The notes: generated from the letters alone by a model not told the origin. A stretch of 64,000 nt of DNA from Heterocephalus glaber (GCF_000247695.1 NW_004624805.1:2971629-3035628), one strand, 5' to 3'. Shown: positions 35,434 through 46,499, counted from the first letter of the stretch. Translations and numbers: made by a program.

Positions 35434-35795
35434 TTTAAATATGAAGTGTCACCCAGACACTCATATATTGAGAATGCTAATCTCATCAGTGGATCAATCC
35501 ATTGAGGAGTTCATAGCTGAACATGCTGCTGGAGGAAGTAAGTCCTTGGAGTGTAACCTAGAAGGTAGTTGTCTTGCCTCCATGTTTGTCTCCACTCTCT
35601 GGTGCTTTCCAACCCTGTGTCCTGGCTACCACAAGTGAGCAGTGCAGCCAGGCCCTTCTAACATGATGTTTCTCCTTGAGAACCAGTTGACCATGGACTG
35701 CAATCTCTGAAACTGTAAGCCAAAATAGACCTTTTCTCCATGAAGATGTGTATGACAAGTATTTGGTCCCAGCAATGAAAACCTGACCGATACAC
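35434..35795 (+). mobile_element. ERVL-MaLR solo LTR
   Basis: Starts tttaaatatgaagtgtcacc, continues cagtggatcaatccattgag gagttcatagctgaa, and ends ctgaaactgtaagccaaaat ... gaaaacctgaccgatacac. It is essentially full length and abuts the L1 RT fragment. Confidence 0.8.
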
Positions 35796-37140
35796 TTATC
35801 ATCACCCCCATCAATGGCTACGATCATCATTACGAGCCCAAGCAAGCAAATGTCTCAAACCACAGTGTCAAGAAGGGAGGAAATGGAACATGTGTTGCTA
35901 AAACTGAACTCAATGTCTATTTTGAGTCTCCATTGGGAGTAAAAATTATCTCTGGCAATTCAGGGTCACTTCCTTTCCTTGTGTTGGATCAGGACTGATT
36001 TCTGTAGGCCAAAATATTGTGGATGAGGTAGAAAGTGAGGAGACTGGGAGAGGTCTGGGTCTGGGGACGTCACAAGTTCATGGCAACATCCTTAGAGAGC
36101 TGGACATGGGTCTCGGAACTCAGTCTACAGATTAGCTCCATCTTGAAGCCTCCTTATGCCCAGCTCTTTCCATGCCTTGCTTGGGCACAGATAGCCACGG
36201 GAATCCTAGGAGGCTGGGTTAGAGCTCATATGGCACTGGACCCCAGTCATTACTGTTTGGAGATTTTCTTACCTCCCAAGAGCTGGACACTGGAAAATTG
36301 AGGAGCCCACTTCTGATTGATTCCTCCAGGCCTTTTATGTCCTTCCCAGGCCCAAAGAGAACAGAGAATGATACCTCCTTTCCTTGAGACTCAAATGTTA
36401 TATATGCCCTTTATTTCTTTCCTTACTCTCCCACTCTTGTGGGTTATAAGGGTATCTGGGGGGGCTAGAGTTTCATGTCACCACATATCCTACTGCACCT
36501 GCAGATGTCTTCCACTTTAGCTACCAATAGAAGCCTCCCATTGTGGCGTTCTGGATGCTTCTCTTAAATAACTTCCTGCTGCCTGCACAGGAGGGCTGTG
36601 GGAGGCTCCTGCAAATAGTGCATGACTGTTGTCCGTGTCCTTCTCTGAGGGCCCTGCAGAGGGTGGCAGAGCCAGCCACTTGCTGTGTAGGCAAACACGT
36701 AAAGGGTCATACCTCCATGCAGCCACGTGGCTCAGCTAACTTGAGTCCACAATACAGCTCAGCTTTATTCTCTTTATAAATCTAAATAATGTACAGGGAA
36801 TATGTATAGTACAAGTAAAGAGAGTAAAGGATGAGACTGAGGCAGGTGGACAGTAAAGGCAGGGAGATGAGATGGATCAGAAAGAACTCAGCCCACTTGC
36901 AGAGCTTCATAGTTGCCACAGGACAGTCACAAAGGGTGCCCGCCTGTCCAGCAGCCCAGGCAGAGGGACTCTCACTCTCCATGGCACTGAGAGGAGCAGT
37001 GGCCATGGTCCGCAGCAGACACCTGTGTGATGCAGTGAGTTTGTCACCCCACGTCCTTGGGGAAATGGGACAGTGAGCCTCCCGGGGCTGCCTTCTGCAT
37101 CACCCTGGCTAAGGACTGGGAGTGTCCGGCAAAGGGGATT
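35796..37140. other. unrecognised sequence, possible old LTR on the minus strand
   Basis: I recognise no gene. On the minus strand, atttataaagagaataaagc followed by tgagctgtattgtggactca (36780 down to 36735) looks like a TATA/polyadenylation pairing of an LTR, but I cannot define ends. Confidence 0.3.
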
Positions 37141-37370
37141 TCCATAAATATAATTTTATAGGGGAGAGGGACTATGAGGGACAGATGGGGGAAGGGGACT
37201 CGGGAGGGGAAGAGAGAGGAAAACAAAGTGTAGTAGGGAGGATGGATACAGGCAAAGCATGATATATGCATACGTGAAAATGTCATATATCAATGTGTGT
37301 GATTCACATAGCTGAGGAATTGAAAAATAACATGCTCTGGTATAAATTATGAATAAGGTTAGAATCACTC
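37141..37370 (+). mobile_element. LINE-1 3' UTR-like fragment
   Basis: A purine-rich G tract (ggggagagggactatgaggg ... gggaaggggactcgggaggg) is followed by gcatgatatatgcatacgtg aaaatgtcatatatcaatgt, the layout of a rodent L1 3' UTR. It could be the displaced end of the L1 at 30790, since it lies in the same orientation, or an independent truncated insertion. Confidence 0.5.
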
Positions 37371-37469
37371 AAGCCTTCTATACATCCAAGCATCAAGGTT
37401 AGCAGAAATACAAGCAATGGTCACAGTGCTCCTGGAGGCATTCCAGAACCTGAGGTGGCTTTGAACTCA

Positions 37470-37800
37470 CAGATATAATGTATTTTAAAATAATAAACAT
37501 ATCTCAAGTTATGACAGACCTGACATACGAACAACTTGGGCTACAATCGACATTTTAGTTTTAATTATGAACAAAGTCTTGAGTTACAACCTGAATGCAG
37601 GTTGTGTTTCCAGATGGTCTCAGATACAGATTTAGCCCTTAAAGAGTTCTGGAAGGAACATGACAGCATCCTCTCTTGTGTGGGGTTAATTGAGAAATCC
37701 CGGGCCACTGTCTCTCCAAGGACACTGAGATCTGCCTGTGCACAGGACAGAGACATTGAAGGCAAATGACCAACTTGAGTTACAACCAGAAAGGAAAACA
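37470..37800. mobile_element. possible Tigger-type MITE remnant
   Basis: acatacgaacaacttgggct and gaacaaagtcttgagttaca, with a second acttgagttacaaccagaaa at about 37770, recall mariner/Tigger elements with 'tacgaac' and 'gagttac' motifs. Ends are not defined. Confidence 0.3.
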
Positions 37801-39429
37801 CTCTACATTTCTCAGGCAGCCAGTCTTTCCCACACTGTTGGTTCAATCACCCAGTTGCCGGTAAGTTGAGGTCATGGTAACCAAATATAGTACCCAGGCC
37901 CCTAGGACCGAGGTCTCTCCCAGAATGGAGGAGCATCAGGGTGAAACCCAGGACAGCTTCACGACAGCTGCCACTGGAGTTCAGGATGACACTTCCACTC
38001 GGTACCAGCTCAGAGCTTTCTGTGTTGCTGGTTAAATGCAAAACGTTAGAAGTCAGGCACACAGAAATGAAGTTGGTTCCTGACATCAGAACCGAAAGCC
38101 AGACAGGAAGTGGAAAGACAGCAGATCGGTGTGAGTCGGGCTGAGGGAGTTGTGTGGGAGGCCCGGTTTCTCTCTGGAAGCATCACAAGGCACCCAACCT
38201 CGGACTGAAAGGGGTGACCCGTGGGTTGTGTCCCTCAGCCTCCTCCAGCTCCTCCTGTTGATATCCCTCAATCACGGCTTTGGGGAGCACATCGCCTTTG
38301 CCAATCTACCCTTAATTCTACCACCAGTCAGGGCTGAGCTATGTGCTCTAGAAGCCGGGACCCTGAGAGAGAGGGCAGAGTCCTTTCTAGGGGTGCTCCC
38401 TGCATCTGGATACTAAGCACCCCACTCCTGTTCCTCCATGGATTTCCTCTTTCCTAAGAACAGACTGTGCCCACCTCTGGAACTGTTACCCTCCAAACAT
38501 TCTCACCTCTTCCTACTTCTCAGTCACCCCAAGAACACAGGGCTCTGGATCTCGTATGGAATGAAATATGGCCCTAACCCTTAAATGCATATTCTTGGTG
38601 CAAACCATTGTCCTTAACCTACCTCACAATGAAAGGGAAGAGTGTTTGTTAGGAAGACAACAGACTCTTGAGTTTCCAACACTAGTGTAAATCTTTGAAA
38701 TGGAAGCAAGGAAGTTATGCTGCTCCCCAATGAATCAATCTAAGAGCAGCTCTTTCCAAATGTTGGGTAAAAATTATTCTTTGAGAGTCAAGACTAACAC
38801 ATATCTTACATAAAAGTGAGTTACCCTTGAAGAAATAGAGTACAATATCCAGTCAACAAGGACTTATCTTAAACCTTCACAGAACTACATGAACTCTCCT
38901 TAAATTTTGCTCTTTAATTAGGAGCCAGTTTGAGACAAGCCAGGTCTGTGGCTTTGACACAGCTGTCGTAGGTCCCAGGAATAGGCCTGCTTTCCATCTC
39001 TCTGATATCAATCTTTGACCCCCAAGCATTTTCTTTAATAAAAGCATGTTATGCCCCTCGCTCCTAGCAGACCCCAGAGGCTGCTTAGGTATCTAGAGAA
39101 TCGGGTATGACTGAGTTCTTACGCTGTACCAAACGGCTCACATACTTCCCAGAGCCGTTATCTCTTAAAAACTAACCTTTTACCGAAGGTTAGTTTGTTC
39201 AGAGGTTAGTCTGTTAGAGATTCAGAGAGTAATGCACGTGTTTCTTTCTGATTTTTAAGAGATATTTTTCTTTTTAACTGTTCAAATACATAACCGGTTA
39301 ATGTTATTAATATTTTCCATTTGATCTGGAATTCAAATGTGCTTACGTGAGTTTAAATCTTATGCCTCTATGGGGTTAGTTTATGTTCTGAAGAATACCA
39401 CAAGGTGAGGGGTACTGCAGGGAAGACTG
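37801..39429. other. unique non-coding sequence with a short hairpin
   Basis: No gene seen. A perfect 11-bp inverted repeat, aaactaacctt / aaggttagttt, with a 6-nt loop lies at 39169-39196 in what may be a decayed ancient repeat. Confidence 0.45.
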
Positions 39430-39590
39430 GTGTATGACTTGGATTCTACTTGGAACCCAAGCAAGACTTCTCAGCCTCAGTTTCTCAGCCTAAGTGCTCT
39501 TATCTGTAACACAGAGATGATCCTATCCACCCTATCATCTGGGCATAGTTTAAAAATGCAGCACCAGTAAAATGTAGCCATTAACACAGT
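39430..39590 (+). repeat. MIR fragment
   Basis: cagcctcagtttctcagcct and ctcttatctgtaacacagag atgatcctatccaccc correspond to the MIR core and following region in forward orientation. Confidence 0.6.
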
Positions 39591-41032
39591 TAAGTAAAAG
39601 AGAAGAAAGTTCATCCTATTAAGCAGAAGAAATTATGATAAAGTAGCATTTGCATCATTATATTAATACAGCTATGAAACTTCAACATTTGCAATCAAGC
39701 TTCATGTACTTATTCCTTTGAATGTATCAGAGAGGCCATATAACAAAATAATTTACCATCATGTGAAGGAAATAGTAAAAACAGGTTTCCTTGATTGATA
39801 CTGGTTGGTAGCCTACTTCCCATACCCTTAGATCTTTTGGTTTTATTGTTAAAACACTCCCTGAGAACAATAAGCCTTTATTTTCACAGCAGATGCGTAG
39901 GTGGATACCTCCCAGTGTTGCTAGGGTACCATTGGTAGCTTTTTCTCAATTAGAGTTCTTTTCCAAACATATATAGAAAACAAGTTATGAGTTTAATGGG
40001 CCTGGGGTCTGCGGTGATTGTTTTCATGAGACTGAAAAGCACTGTAGAATCCATAAGCTTTAACACCACTGCATAAACTGCCCAGGAAAGTAGCAATTAG
40101 ATTTGCTTCCCAGGACTTTTCCAGTTATGGCAGCCTAGCTTTATAAAGACTCTTCTGAGTGTCCGAAGCACCGCTGAGGCGCTCAAATACCAGCCACATG
40201 ATCCTTGACCCGAGATCTCCTGGACTCTAAAGACTCTTTGTCCATGTCCTGCTGGCCAAAGGAGATGCCCAGCCCCTCCTTCACAGCCTCTTGTCATTTC
40301 AATATGTGTTTGTTGGTAATAGTTCCTTGCAACAACCCCTGAGTGTGTCTAGCTCATTGATTTCCACTTTCTCTTGCTCCAGCTGAGATAATGAAGAATT
40401 TAGGAATCATAACATATGCAAGAAAGCTGAGGCGTAAGACACGGAAGTCTTAGTAAGGACAAGATTTCTGATTTTATAGACAAGGGCGTTCCTATGAAAG
40501 AGAGAGAAGGTTTATTGTTCATGATTTATTATTCGTGATCAGGTTAGTATTCGTGGCATCAAAGGGCAGAGCTGAGACCAACAATTGGAAGACGCATGGG
40601 GGTAAATCCCTAACGCAATATTAGGAAAACACTCGTTTGGCAGTAAAATGAGCTGCCTTGTAAGGTATGCAAGAGACACACTTGATCAGCTGGAGAGGAT
40701 GCCTTGCTTTGATAGACAGATGGTCTAAGGGCCGGACCCCAAGACCTTGGAGAACCCCTCAGACAGGAGCAGGGAGATGCCGAGTTCACTGACGAGCTTT
40801 CTCAGATCTAAGAATCGCCCACCACTCTCAGGCTCTACCTCCCCCCTTGGTTTTCTCCGAAAGCCTGGAGTAAAAATGTTTCGCATTCCCAGACCTCCCT
40901 CTCCCCGCTCAGGTGAAAGGTAACAGGACAGATCGCAACCGGAGCCTCGATTCTTCTTGCTGCCCCTAGGGAAAAAAGCGCAAGAAGCCAGAGAATGGGA
41001 GGGCCACCCTCTCTTGTCTTCTCAGAGGCCCA
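39591..41032. other. unique non-coding sequence
   Basis: No gene or repeat recognised. Confidence 0.45.
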
Positions 41033-41148
41033 CTGCTCTTTCTTCTTCTTCTTCTTTTTTAGGTACCAGGGATTGAACTCAGGCCCTTGAGCTTGCGCAG
41101 CAGGCAGTGAAACCACTGAGCTAAATCCCCGACCTGCTCTTTCTTCTT
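41033..41148 (-). mobile_element. ID-like SINE, derived subfamily, with 15-bp TSD
   Basis: Reverse SINE (41048-41133): taggtaccagggattgaact, ttgagcttgcgcagcaggca, accactgagctaaatccccg. Duplications ctgctctttcttctt lie at 41033-41047 and 41134-41148. Confidence 0.88.
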
Positions 41149-41334
41149 TCTTCTCCTAGAACAAAGGTATTTGTTGAGCTGGTCACACAGTTCTTAAGAA
41201 CTCATAGAGATTAAAATGGGCCCTAGGATCCTGCATATGTTCAATGACTCTTTGTTGAAAGAACGAATGAAGGCATTTGAAAAGCAAAAGAAGATAGAAG
41301 AAAGTGCTTGATCTAAAAGTGAAATATCTCAGCC

Positions 41335-41465
41335 ACTTCAGGCTCATCTGCAAAATAGGGATGACATAGTAATGGCTCCTCACTCTCGGCTTGACCTGAG
41401 AATTCGAGGATATAGTGCATGTAGTGTGCTTAGCTAGCTCCCGGCCCAGCCGTCATTACAATGGT
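41335..41465 (+). repeat. MIR fragment
   Basis: ggctcatctgcaaaataggg atgacatagtaatggctcct then a degraded 3' portion (gtgcatgtagtgtgcttagc). Confidence 0.55.
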
Positions 41466-41881
41466 TGTTACTGCAATTAGCTTGAGCCCTGTGAACTGGG
41501 AGGCCGGAGAACACAAGGAGGTGTTTGGGATTAGAACAGGGCTTCTGCCTCTTTCCTCTTGCATCATATCACGATACGCTGTAGCATCTCGGGTAGGACT
41601 TCTGTCTCATTTCCCCTCAGATGACATCAGGCCACATCCTAACCCATCTTCTGGGATTCCCCAACTCTTTCACACTGACTTTACAGAGGGCAAGGCGGGG
41701 CCTCTGCTGTTGAAAAGAGCCCTCTTTTTGTTCAGAGGGTTGGGTTTCTGAGAATGTGAGAATAATGCTCTTTGCTTTGGTGATTATAAAGCCCTCTGTG
41801 ATATTATGGATGCTAAAATTACAGGTGTAAATGGGTCTAGGGCTTTGAAGGGGAGTGAGGGTAGTCTGAGAAGATTTTATA

Positions 41882-42200
41882 CAGTTGTCTCACAGTACTG
41901 GTGGAACATTGGTTCCAGGATTTTGGTTTAGACACCAAAATCTGCGGATGCTCAAATTCATTACATATAACGTGGTGTAATATTTGCACACAACCTAACC
42001 ACATCCTCCCATACACTTGACATCACCCCTACATTACTTATAATACCAAACATGATGTAAGTGTATGAATAGTTATTATACTATATTGCTTAGGGAATAA
42101 TGCAAGAAAAAGTGTACATGCAGTTTTTCCTGAGCAGTTTCCACCCATCATTGGCTGAATCCCTGGATGCAGAACTAACAGATGCGGAGGGCCAGCCGTG
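41882..42200. mobile_element. MER2-like Tigger MITE
   Basis: The left end cagttgtctcacagtact and right end gcggagggccagccgtg are imperfect inverted repeats. The interior carries caaaatctgcggatgctcaa, acaacctaaccacatcctcc, attgcttagggaataatg and ggctgaatccctggatgcag, all characteristic of MER2 (TcMar-Tigger). It is near full length at about 319 bp, preceded by the TA expected at the target site. Confidence 0.85.
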
Positions 42201-42437
42201 CAGTGCACACCTACTGCAAAACCCGTAAAACAATGAGTCCATGATTTAAGTTTTCAAACGTGCTCATCTGCTGTTGAAAGACTCTGTAAAAACATCTTGT
42301 CAATTCCAGCTGTGCACCTGCCAATCACTTTGGGTGGCATTGGCCCCTGCTTCTGTGAACCCCAAAAGGGGAGGAAGCTGGGAACAGCCTGGGGAAGTCA
42401 GGACATCTTTCCCTGTGAGCAATCTGCATTTTGAAGG

Positions 42438-42600
42438 CAAGACCTCTATGGGGAAAAGTAAATTTATTACAAGACATAGGGACAAGATAAATGGAGAGAC
42501 AGTTTGGCTACATGGAAAATTTCACCTAACATTCTAAAAACATCAGTCCGCCAAGTTATGCCCACCCACTACCTGACATCCTGCTAACACATTCTGTGCT
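42438..42600 (+). repeat. tRNA-Val-related duplicated segment, copy 1 (deleted)
   Basis: Aligns by eye with 43637-43836 over its whole length: caagacctctatggggaaaa, ttattacaagacatagggac, and a shared tail from catcagtccgccaagttatg to attctgtgct. At 42516-42535 the text gaaaatttcacctaacattc joins the left flank directly to a tRNA-Val-like anticodon arm (anticodon position AAC). About 36 bp corresponding to the tRNA 5' half are missing compared with copy 2. Confidence 0.65.
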
Positions 42601-43340
42601 AAGATCTCTCCTTTGTTCTAACAATTCCAGTTAAGGATCTTTGCTTTCTGTAAGGAACAGAACTCTTACTAGGTGGGCGGCCAAGGCAGTGTAGGGCAGT
42701 GCAGGTCACATAATTTATTATCATTTTATTAAAACACAAATGCTCAAAGGGATTCTATTATTTTTCAGTAGCTATAATGATCCAGTTGCTAAGTGACGTG
42801 AGGGGCTAGTTATCCAGTCCTCTAATTACCCATGTAGCCAAATGCCGGGTGACTCAAACTCTAAAATCATCTAGTCATGCTAATGGACGTGGGCACAGAT
42901 GGAAACTCGAGGAAAGCTGCAGGACAGCAGCAGCAGGACCTGCCCTAACAGCAAGTTATGCACCATGTGCTTTACAAATAAGCAACCAAACAGCTTCAAA
43001 CACCTTTCTAATGCAATGGACTCCACCAGTCCCTGTGACATAACCAGCAGGGAATAACTGAGCTCCAGCACCATGTGTACTTTGTAGCTCTTTCTTTACA
43101 AATTCAAGACTGTGCATGGCACAGCAATTCCCAGAAGAGACCTCTGGAAAGGCAAACCATGTTCTTCCTGTTCTTAAAGTAGAGAAAATTGGAGCATGAA
43201 TATAAGTAATTCATTTATTTTCAGATTATGTTGTATAACTCACAGTTCAGGCAGATCCTGCATAGTTACTTTTTTATTAAGTATAGGTAGTCACAACAGA
43301 GTTTAGAAAACAGATTTGTCTATTTGTTAATCTATACTTC
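42601..43340. other. unique non-coding sequence
   Basis: Lies between the two tRNA-Val-related copies. No gene recognised. Confidence 0.45.
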
Positions 43341-43411
43341 TCCACCACCACCTGCCTTGAAAGCGCAAAGTCCCAAGTTGGATCCCTGGTACCAAATAAA
43401 TAAATAAAAAT
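43341..43411 (+). mobile_element. ID-like SINE, derived subfamily, 5'-truncated
   Basis: cacctgccttgaaagcgcaa agtcccaagttggatccctg gtaccaaataaataaataaa. It lacks the A-box end and directly precedes a B1. Confidence 0.8.
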
Positions 43412-43423
43412 AACTTGTCCAAG

Positions 43424-43572
43424 ACAGGAATGGTGGCTCATGCCTGTATTCCCGCACTGAGGAGGCTGAGGCAGGAGGATCACTGTGAGTTAAAGCCAGC
43501 CTGGGCTACATAGTGAGAAGACCCTGTCTCAAACAAAACAAAACAAGCAAACAAACAAAAAATACAAAAAAC
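43424..43572 (+). mobile_element. B1 SINE
   Basis: aggaatggtggctcatgcct, gaggaggctgaggcaggagg, ctgggctacatagtgagaag accctgtctc and a (CAAAA)n tail. Forward B1 monomer without the internal duplication. Confidence 0.9.
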
Positions 43573-43636
43573 CATAATAGAATACAGCAGTAAAAAAAAT
43601 TATGAAGTGTCAGTGTTTAGCTTTTCAAAGACCATA

Positions 43637-43836
43637 CAAGATCTCTATGGGGAAAGTTAAACTTTATTACAAGACATAAAGGACTAAATAAATGGAGAAA
43701 TAGTTTATCCACATAGAAAAGTTCAACAGTAGTTTCTGTAGTGTAGTGATTATCACGTTCACCTCACACACAGAGAAGTTCAGTCCCCCCAAATCACACC
43801 TAAACTGCCATCTGACATTCTTGTTTCCATTCTGCT
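43637..43836 (+). repeat. tRNA-Val-related duplicated segment, copy 2
   Basis: Paralogue of 42438-42600. The left flank (caagatctctatggggaaag, ttattacaagacataaagga) and right flank (cagtccccccaaatcacacc ... ccattctgct) enclose a tRNA-Val-like stretch. Identity between the copies is roughly three quarters by eye, so the duplication is not recent. Confidence 0.65.
43732..43795 (+). pseudogene. tRNA-Val (CAC) pseudogene
   Basis: Positions 43732-43768 match the 5' half of mammalian tRNA-Val: acceptor strand gtttctg, A-box/D-arm tagtgtagtgattatcac, and anticodon arm gttcacctcacacac with anticodon CAC. Most differences are CpG decays (CCG to CTG, TTCGCC to TTCACC, ACGCG to ACACA). The T-arm (B box) is not recognisable and the 3' acceptor strand does not pair with the 5' strand, so it should not make a functional tRNA. 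Confidence 0.8.
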
Positions 43837-44481
43837 AGACGCTGGCTGTGATGCTGGCCATTGTCAAAGCAGGGCGTCACAGTTTATGTACGATCTCAGA
43901 GACTGCTTGTCATCAGATAGGATCATGTGATAGAACATCCTCACGGGTATCCCATAAGGCATTATTAATTAAATAAGCTGTGCTGAAACACATGTGTGAC
44001 CCCCTAGGTTAAATGCTTATTTGGAATTTGCTTATGACTATGCGTCCCCACCACTAATTTGGAGACATTACAACAAAATGCTGCTACTGACAAAGTATAA
44101 CTATAAATGATGAAAAAAATTTCAGCTGGGACCAGAAGAACATGTAGAGGCCATTAAACTGGAGAAATTTCCCTCTAAATCTTTATTGCAAAGTTTGAAC
44201 CAACCACCCAGAAACTGTGGCCCTTATGCGAGCTCAGTGTTTACATTTCACTAAAAATGGTTTCAGGGATTTATGTCGAGCTCTGCAGGGCCCGGCTCCT
44301 GTGCTGACAGCATTAATCTCTCTGGGCATATCTTGGCTCACCGGGGAGTCCTCTCCTCTCCGGTTTGAAAAGAGAGGCTTCTTGGAGAATAACCCCAGAT
44401 TCCTTTTCCATATTTAAAAGCCCATCAAAGATCTGTGGGCCACAAAATCTCGAGAGCAATGAGAAGAAGAAAATTAGGACA
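43837..44481. other. unique non-coding sequence
   Basis: No gene or repeat recognised. Confidence 0.45.
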
Positions 44482-44564
44482 GGGCTGGGGCTGTTGCTCC
44501 GTGGCAGAGCACTTGGCTATTACGTCAGAGGCCTTCGGTTCCATCCCCAGTACCACACAAAAAA
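44482..44564 (+). mobile_element. ID SINE (classic form)
   Basis: gggctggggctgttgctccg tggcagagcacttggctatt, then ccttcggttccatccccagt acc and a short A tail. It is followed after six bases by a second SINE. Confidence 0.85.
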
Positions 44565-44570
44565 TAAGAG

Positions 44571-44643
44571 GGGCCGGGAATTTAGCTCAGTGGTTCTGGT
44601 GCTGGCTTCCCAAGCACAGGGTCCCGAGTTCAATCCCCGGTAC

Positions 44644-44693
<50 letters not shown>
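44571..44693 (+). mobile_element. ID-like SINE, derived subfamily, with 42-A tail
   Basis: gggccgggaatttagctcag, tggttctggtgctggcttcc, caagcacagggtcccgagtt caatccccggtacc, then 42 uninterrupted A residues (44645-44686) plus GAAAAAA. A long pure A tail is typical of a young insertion. Confidence 0.92.
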
Positions 44694-44694
<1 letters not shown>

Positions 44695-44821
44695 ATAGGA
44701 CATAGGATCCAACAATGAAAATATCAAAATGAAATATTACTATGCTAGGATTTGCTCTTAAATGTCTAATAAATCAATAGTATGTCATAAAAGTGACTAA
44801 TGGAAATTTACATAATTTCAG

Positions 44822-45282
44822 CTGTGTATTAGTTTCCCATTTCTGCCATAACAAATCACCATGAACTTAATGGATTAAAATAACACAGTTATTATCTTTT
44901 CCAGCACAGATCTCAGTAGGCTAAAATCAAGGTGTCTCCGGAGCTGCATTCCCTGCGGCAGGTCCTAGGGAAGATGTGATTCCCTTTCTTGCTCACCTGC
45001 TAGAAGCTGCTCACAGTGCTTGGCTTATGGCCCCTTCCTCTACCTTCAAGGCCAGCAAAGCCTCTCCATCTGTGGTCACGTTTCCCTCTAACCATGCAGG
45101 ACAAATTTCTCTATTGAAAGATCTATGGGATTTGTTTGGGATCACTCTATTAGTACAGGATAATCCCCCATCTCAAGATGCTTAATAATGTCTGCATAGT
45201 CCCTTGGAAAGGTAGCATACTCACAGTCTGGAGGTTAGGACAGGGACATCTTGGAGGAACCATAATCTGCCTATCAAAAGTT
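44822..45282 (-). mobile_element. MLT1-type MaLR LTR
   Basis: Reverse MLT1 signature: tgtgtattagtttcccattt ctgccataacaaatcacc, ggctaaaatcaaggtgtctc, cttggcttatggccccttcc, and the other end acagggacatcttggaggaa ccataatctgcctatca. Old eutherian solo LTR. Confidence 0.8.
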
Positions 45283-45285
45283 ATT

Positions 45286-45430
45286 TCCAGCACTACTCTG
45301 GGAGACTGAGTAAGGAGGGTCACAGGTTCCAGGTGCATGGGGAACTTACCAAGAGTCTGTCTCAAAAATACTTTTAAAATGGCTGGAGATGTAGCTCAGT
45401 GAAAAGGCACTGGGTTTATCCCCAGCACAA
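45286..45430 (+). mobile_element. B1-ID composite SINE, 5'-truncated
   Basis: A degraded B1 part (ccagcactactctgggagac, ctgtctcaaaaatac) joins an ID part (ggctggagatgtagctcagt, ggtttatccccagcac). The A-rich tail has expanded into the (GAAA)n array that follows. Confidence 0.75.
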
Positions 45431-45449
45431 AGGAAAGAAAGAAAGAAGG

Positions 45450-45482
<33 letters not shown>

Positions 45483-45539
45483 AAGAGAAAGAGAGAGAAA
45501 GAAAGAAAGAGAGAAAGAAAGAGGAAGAGGAAGAAAGGA

Positions 45540-45599
<60 letters not shown>

Positions 45600-45645
45600 A
45601 GAGAGGGAGGGAGGGAGGGACAGAGAGAAAAGAGAAAGAATCTAT
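45431..45645. repeat. (GAAA)n microsatellite
   Basis: About 210 bp of GAAA/GAGA repeats seeded from the tail of the preceding SINE. The Lys/Glu/Arg-rich frame across it is an artefact. Confidence 0.95.
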
Positions 45646-46499
45646 TTCCAGAATCCAAGTAGTAAAAAGGTTTGAGACTCAAAAGATCATTGATAACTTC
45701 TCTCATTGCCATTCCTTTTAGCACTGGATTTTGCCTTAGAAAATATGACAGAAGCTTTCAATGCATAGAGCCTCAAATAAGGAAACATTCCACAAAAGTC
45801 TCAAATCCAGAATGAACCTCTTTGATGAAAGATTTCCAATTTCCAAAGTGATTATTTCAATTTCACTGGTAAATGTGAAACCTATCCAGCCACGTGAGAT
45901 CTATCCAGCTCCATATATTTATACTGGACATTAAATAATGGCTCTTTGGAAACAGCAAAGTGTTCGTGGAAAGCATTCCCAGAATGCGTGGAAGGATGTG
46001 GCTGTTGGAGCCTCTGCTACACGAAGGCCCTCACCTGGATGGAGCTCCCTCGCGTGGGTGCAGCTGTCCTGGCAGAGCGCGCCCGGCTGGGCCGGAGCCA
46101 GCGGCACCAGCCTCTTGCGCAGGACGGCCGTCCTCAGCCAAACCCAGGCTGCCTGTGATGTACCACCATTCTGGCTGCTCCTCAGCAGAGGACGTTTCTC
46201 CTACCCTGGGAAGCACAAATTTGCTGGTGTTTTTCTCTCTTCACAACCAGGAGCCCATGTGAAGCTACAGTCTGGATCCCAGTCCAAAATGGGCCACATA
46301 ACATCCGTGAGTGTCCGGGGGGATGTGCTCTCCCTGGCTCCCTTGGGCCAGCGCCTGTTCCCTCTTCCAGCGCAGGACTCTGTCAGGAGGGGTGGGCGCT
46401 ACACAGGTCTACTGCGTGTGGGGCCACACAGTTTTTCGCCACAGGCTAACAGTAAAGGTAAAGGCGTGGTTCACTGAGTATCCGTATACTCCAGAGCCT
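45646..46499. other. unique sequence, GC rising towards the island
   Basis: No repeat recognised. The overlapping frames of 60-180 aa at 45938-46541 reflect GC-rich sequence with few stops. None resembles a known protein. Confidence 0.4.

Noticed and set aside
45399..45724. Lys/Arg/Glu-rich and Phe/Leu/Ser-rich frames
   Set aside because: Pure translation of the (GAAA)n microsatellite.
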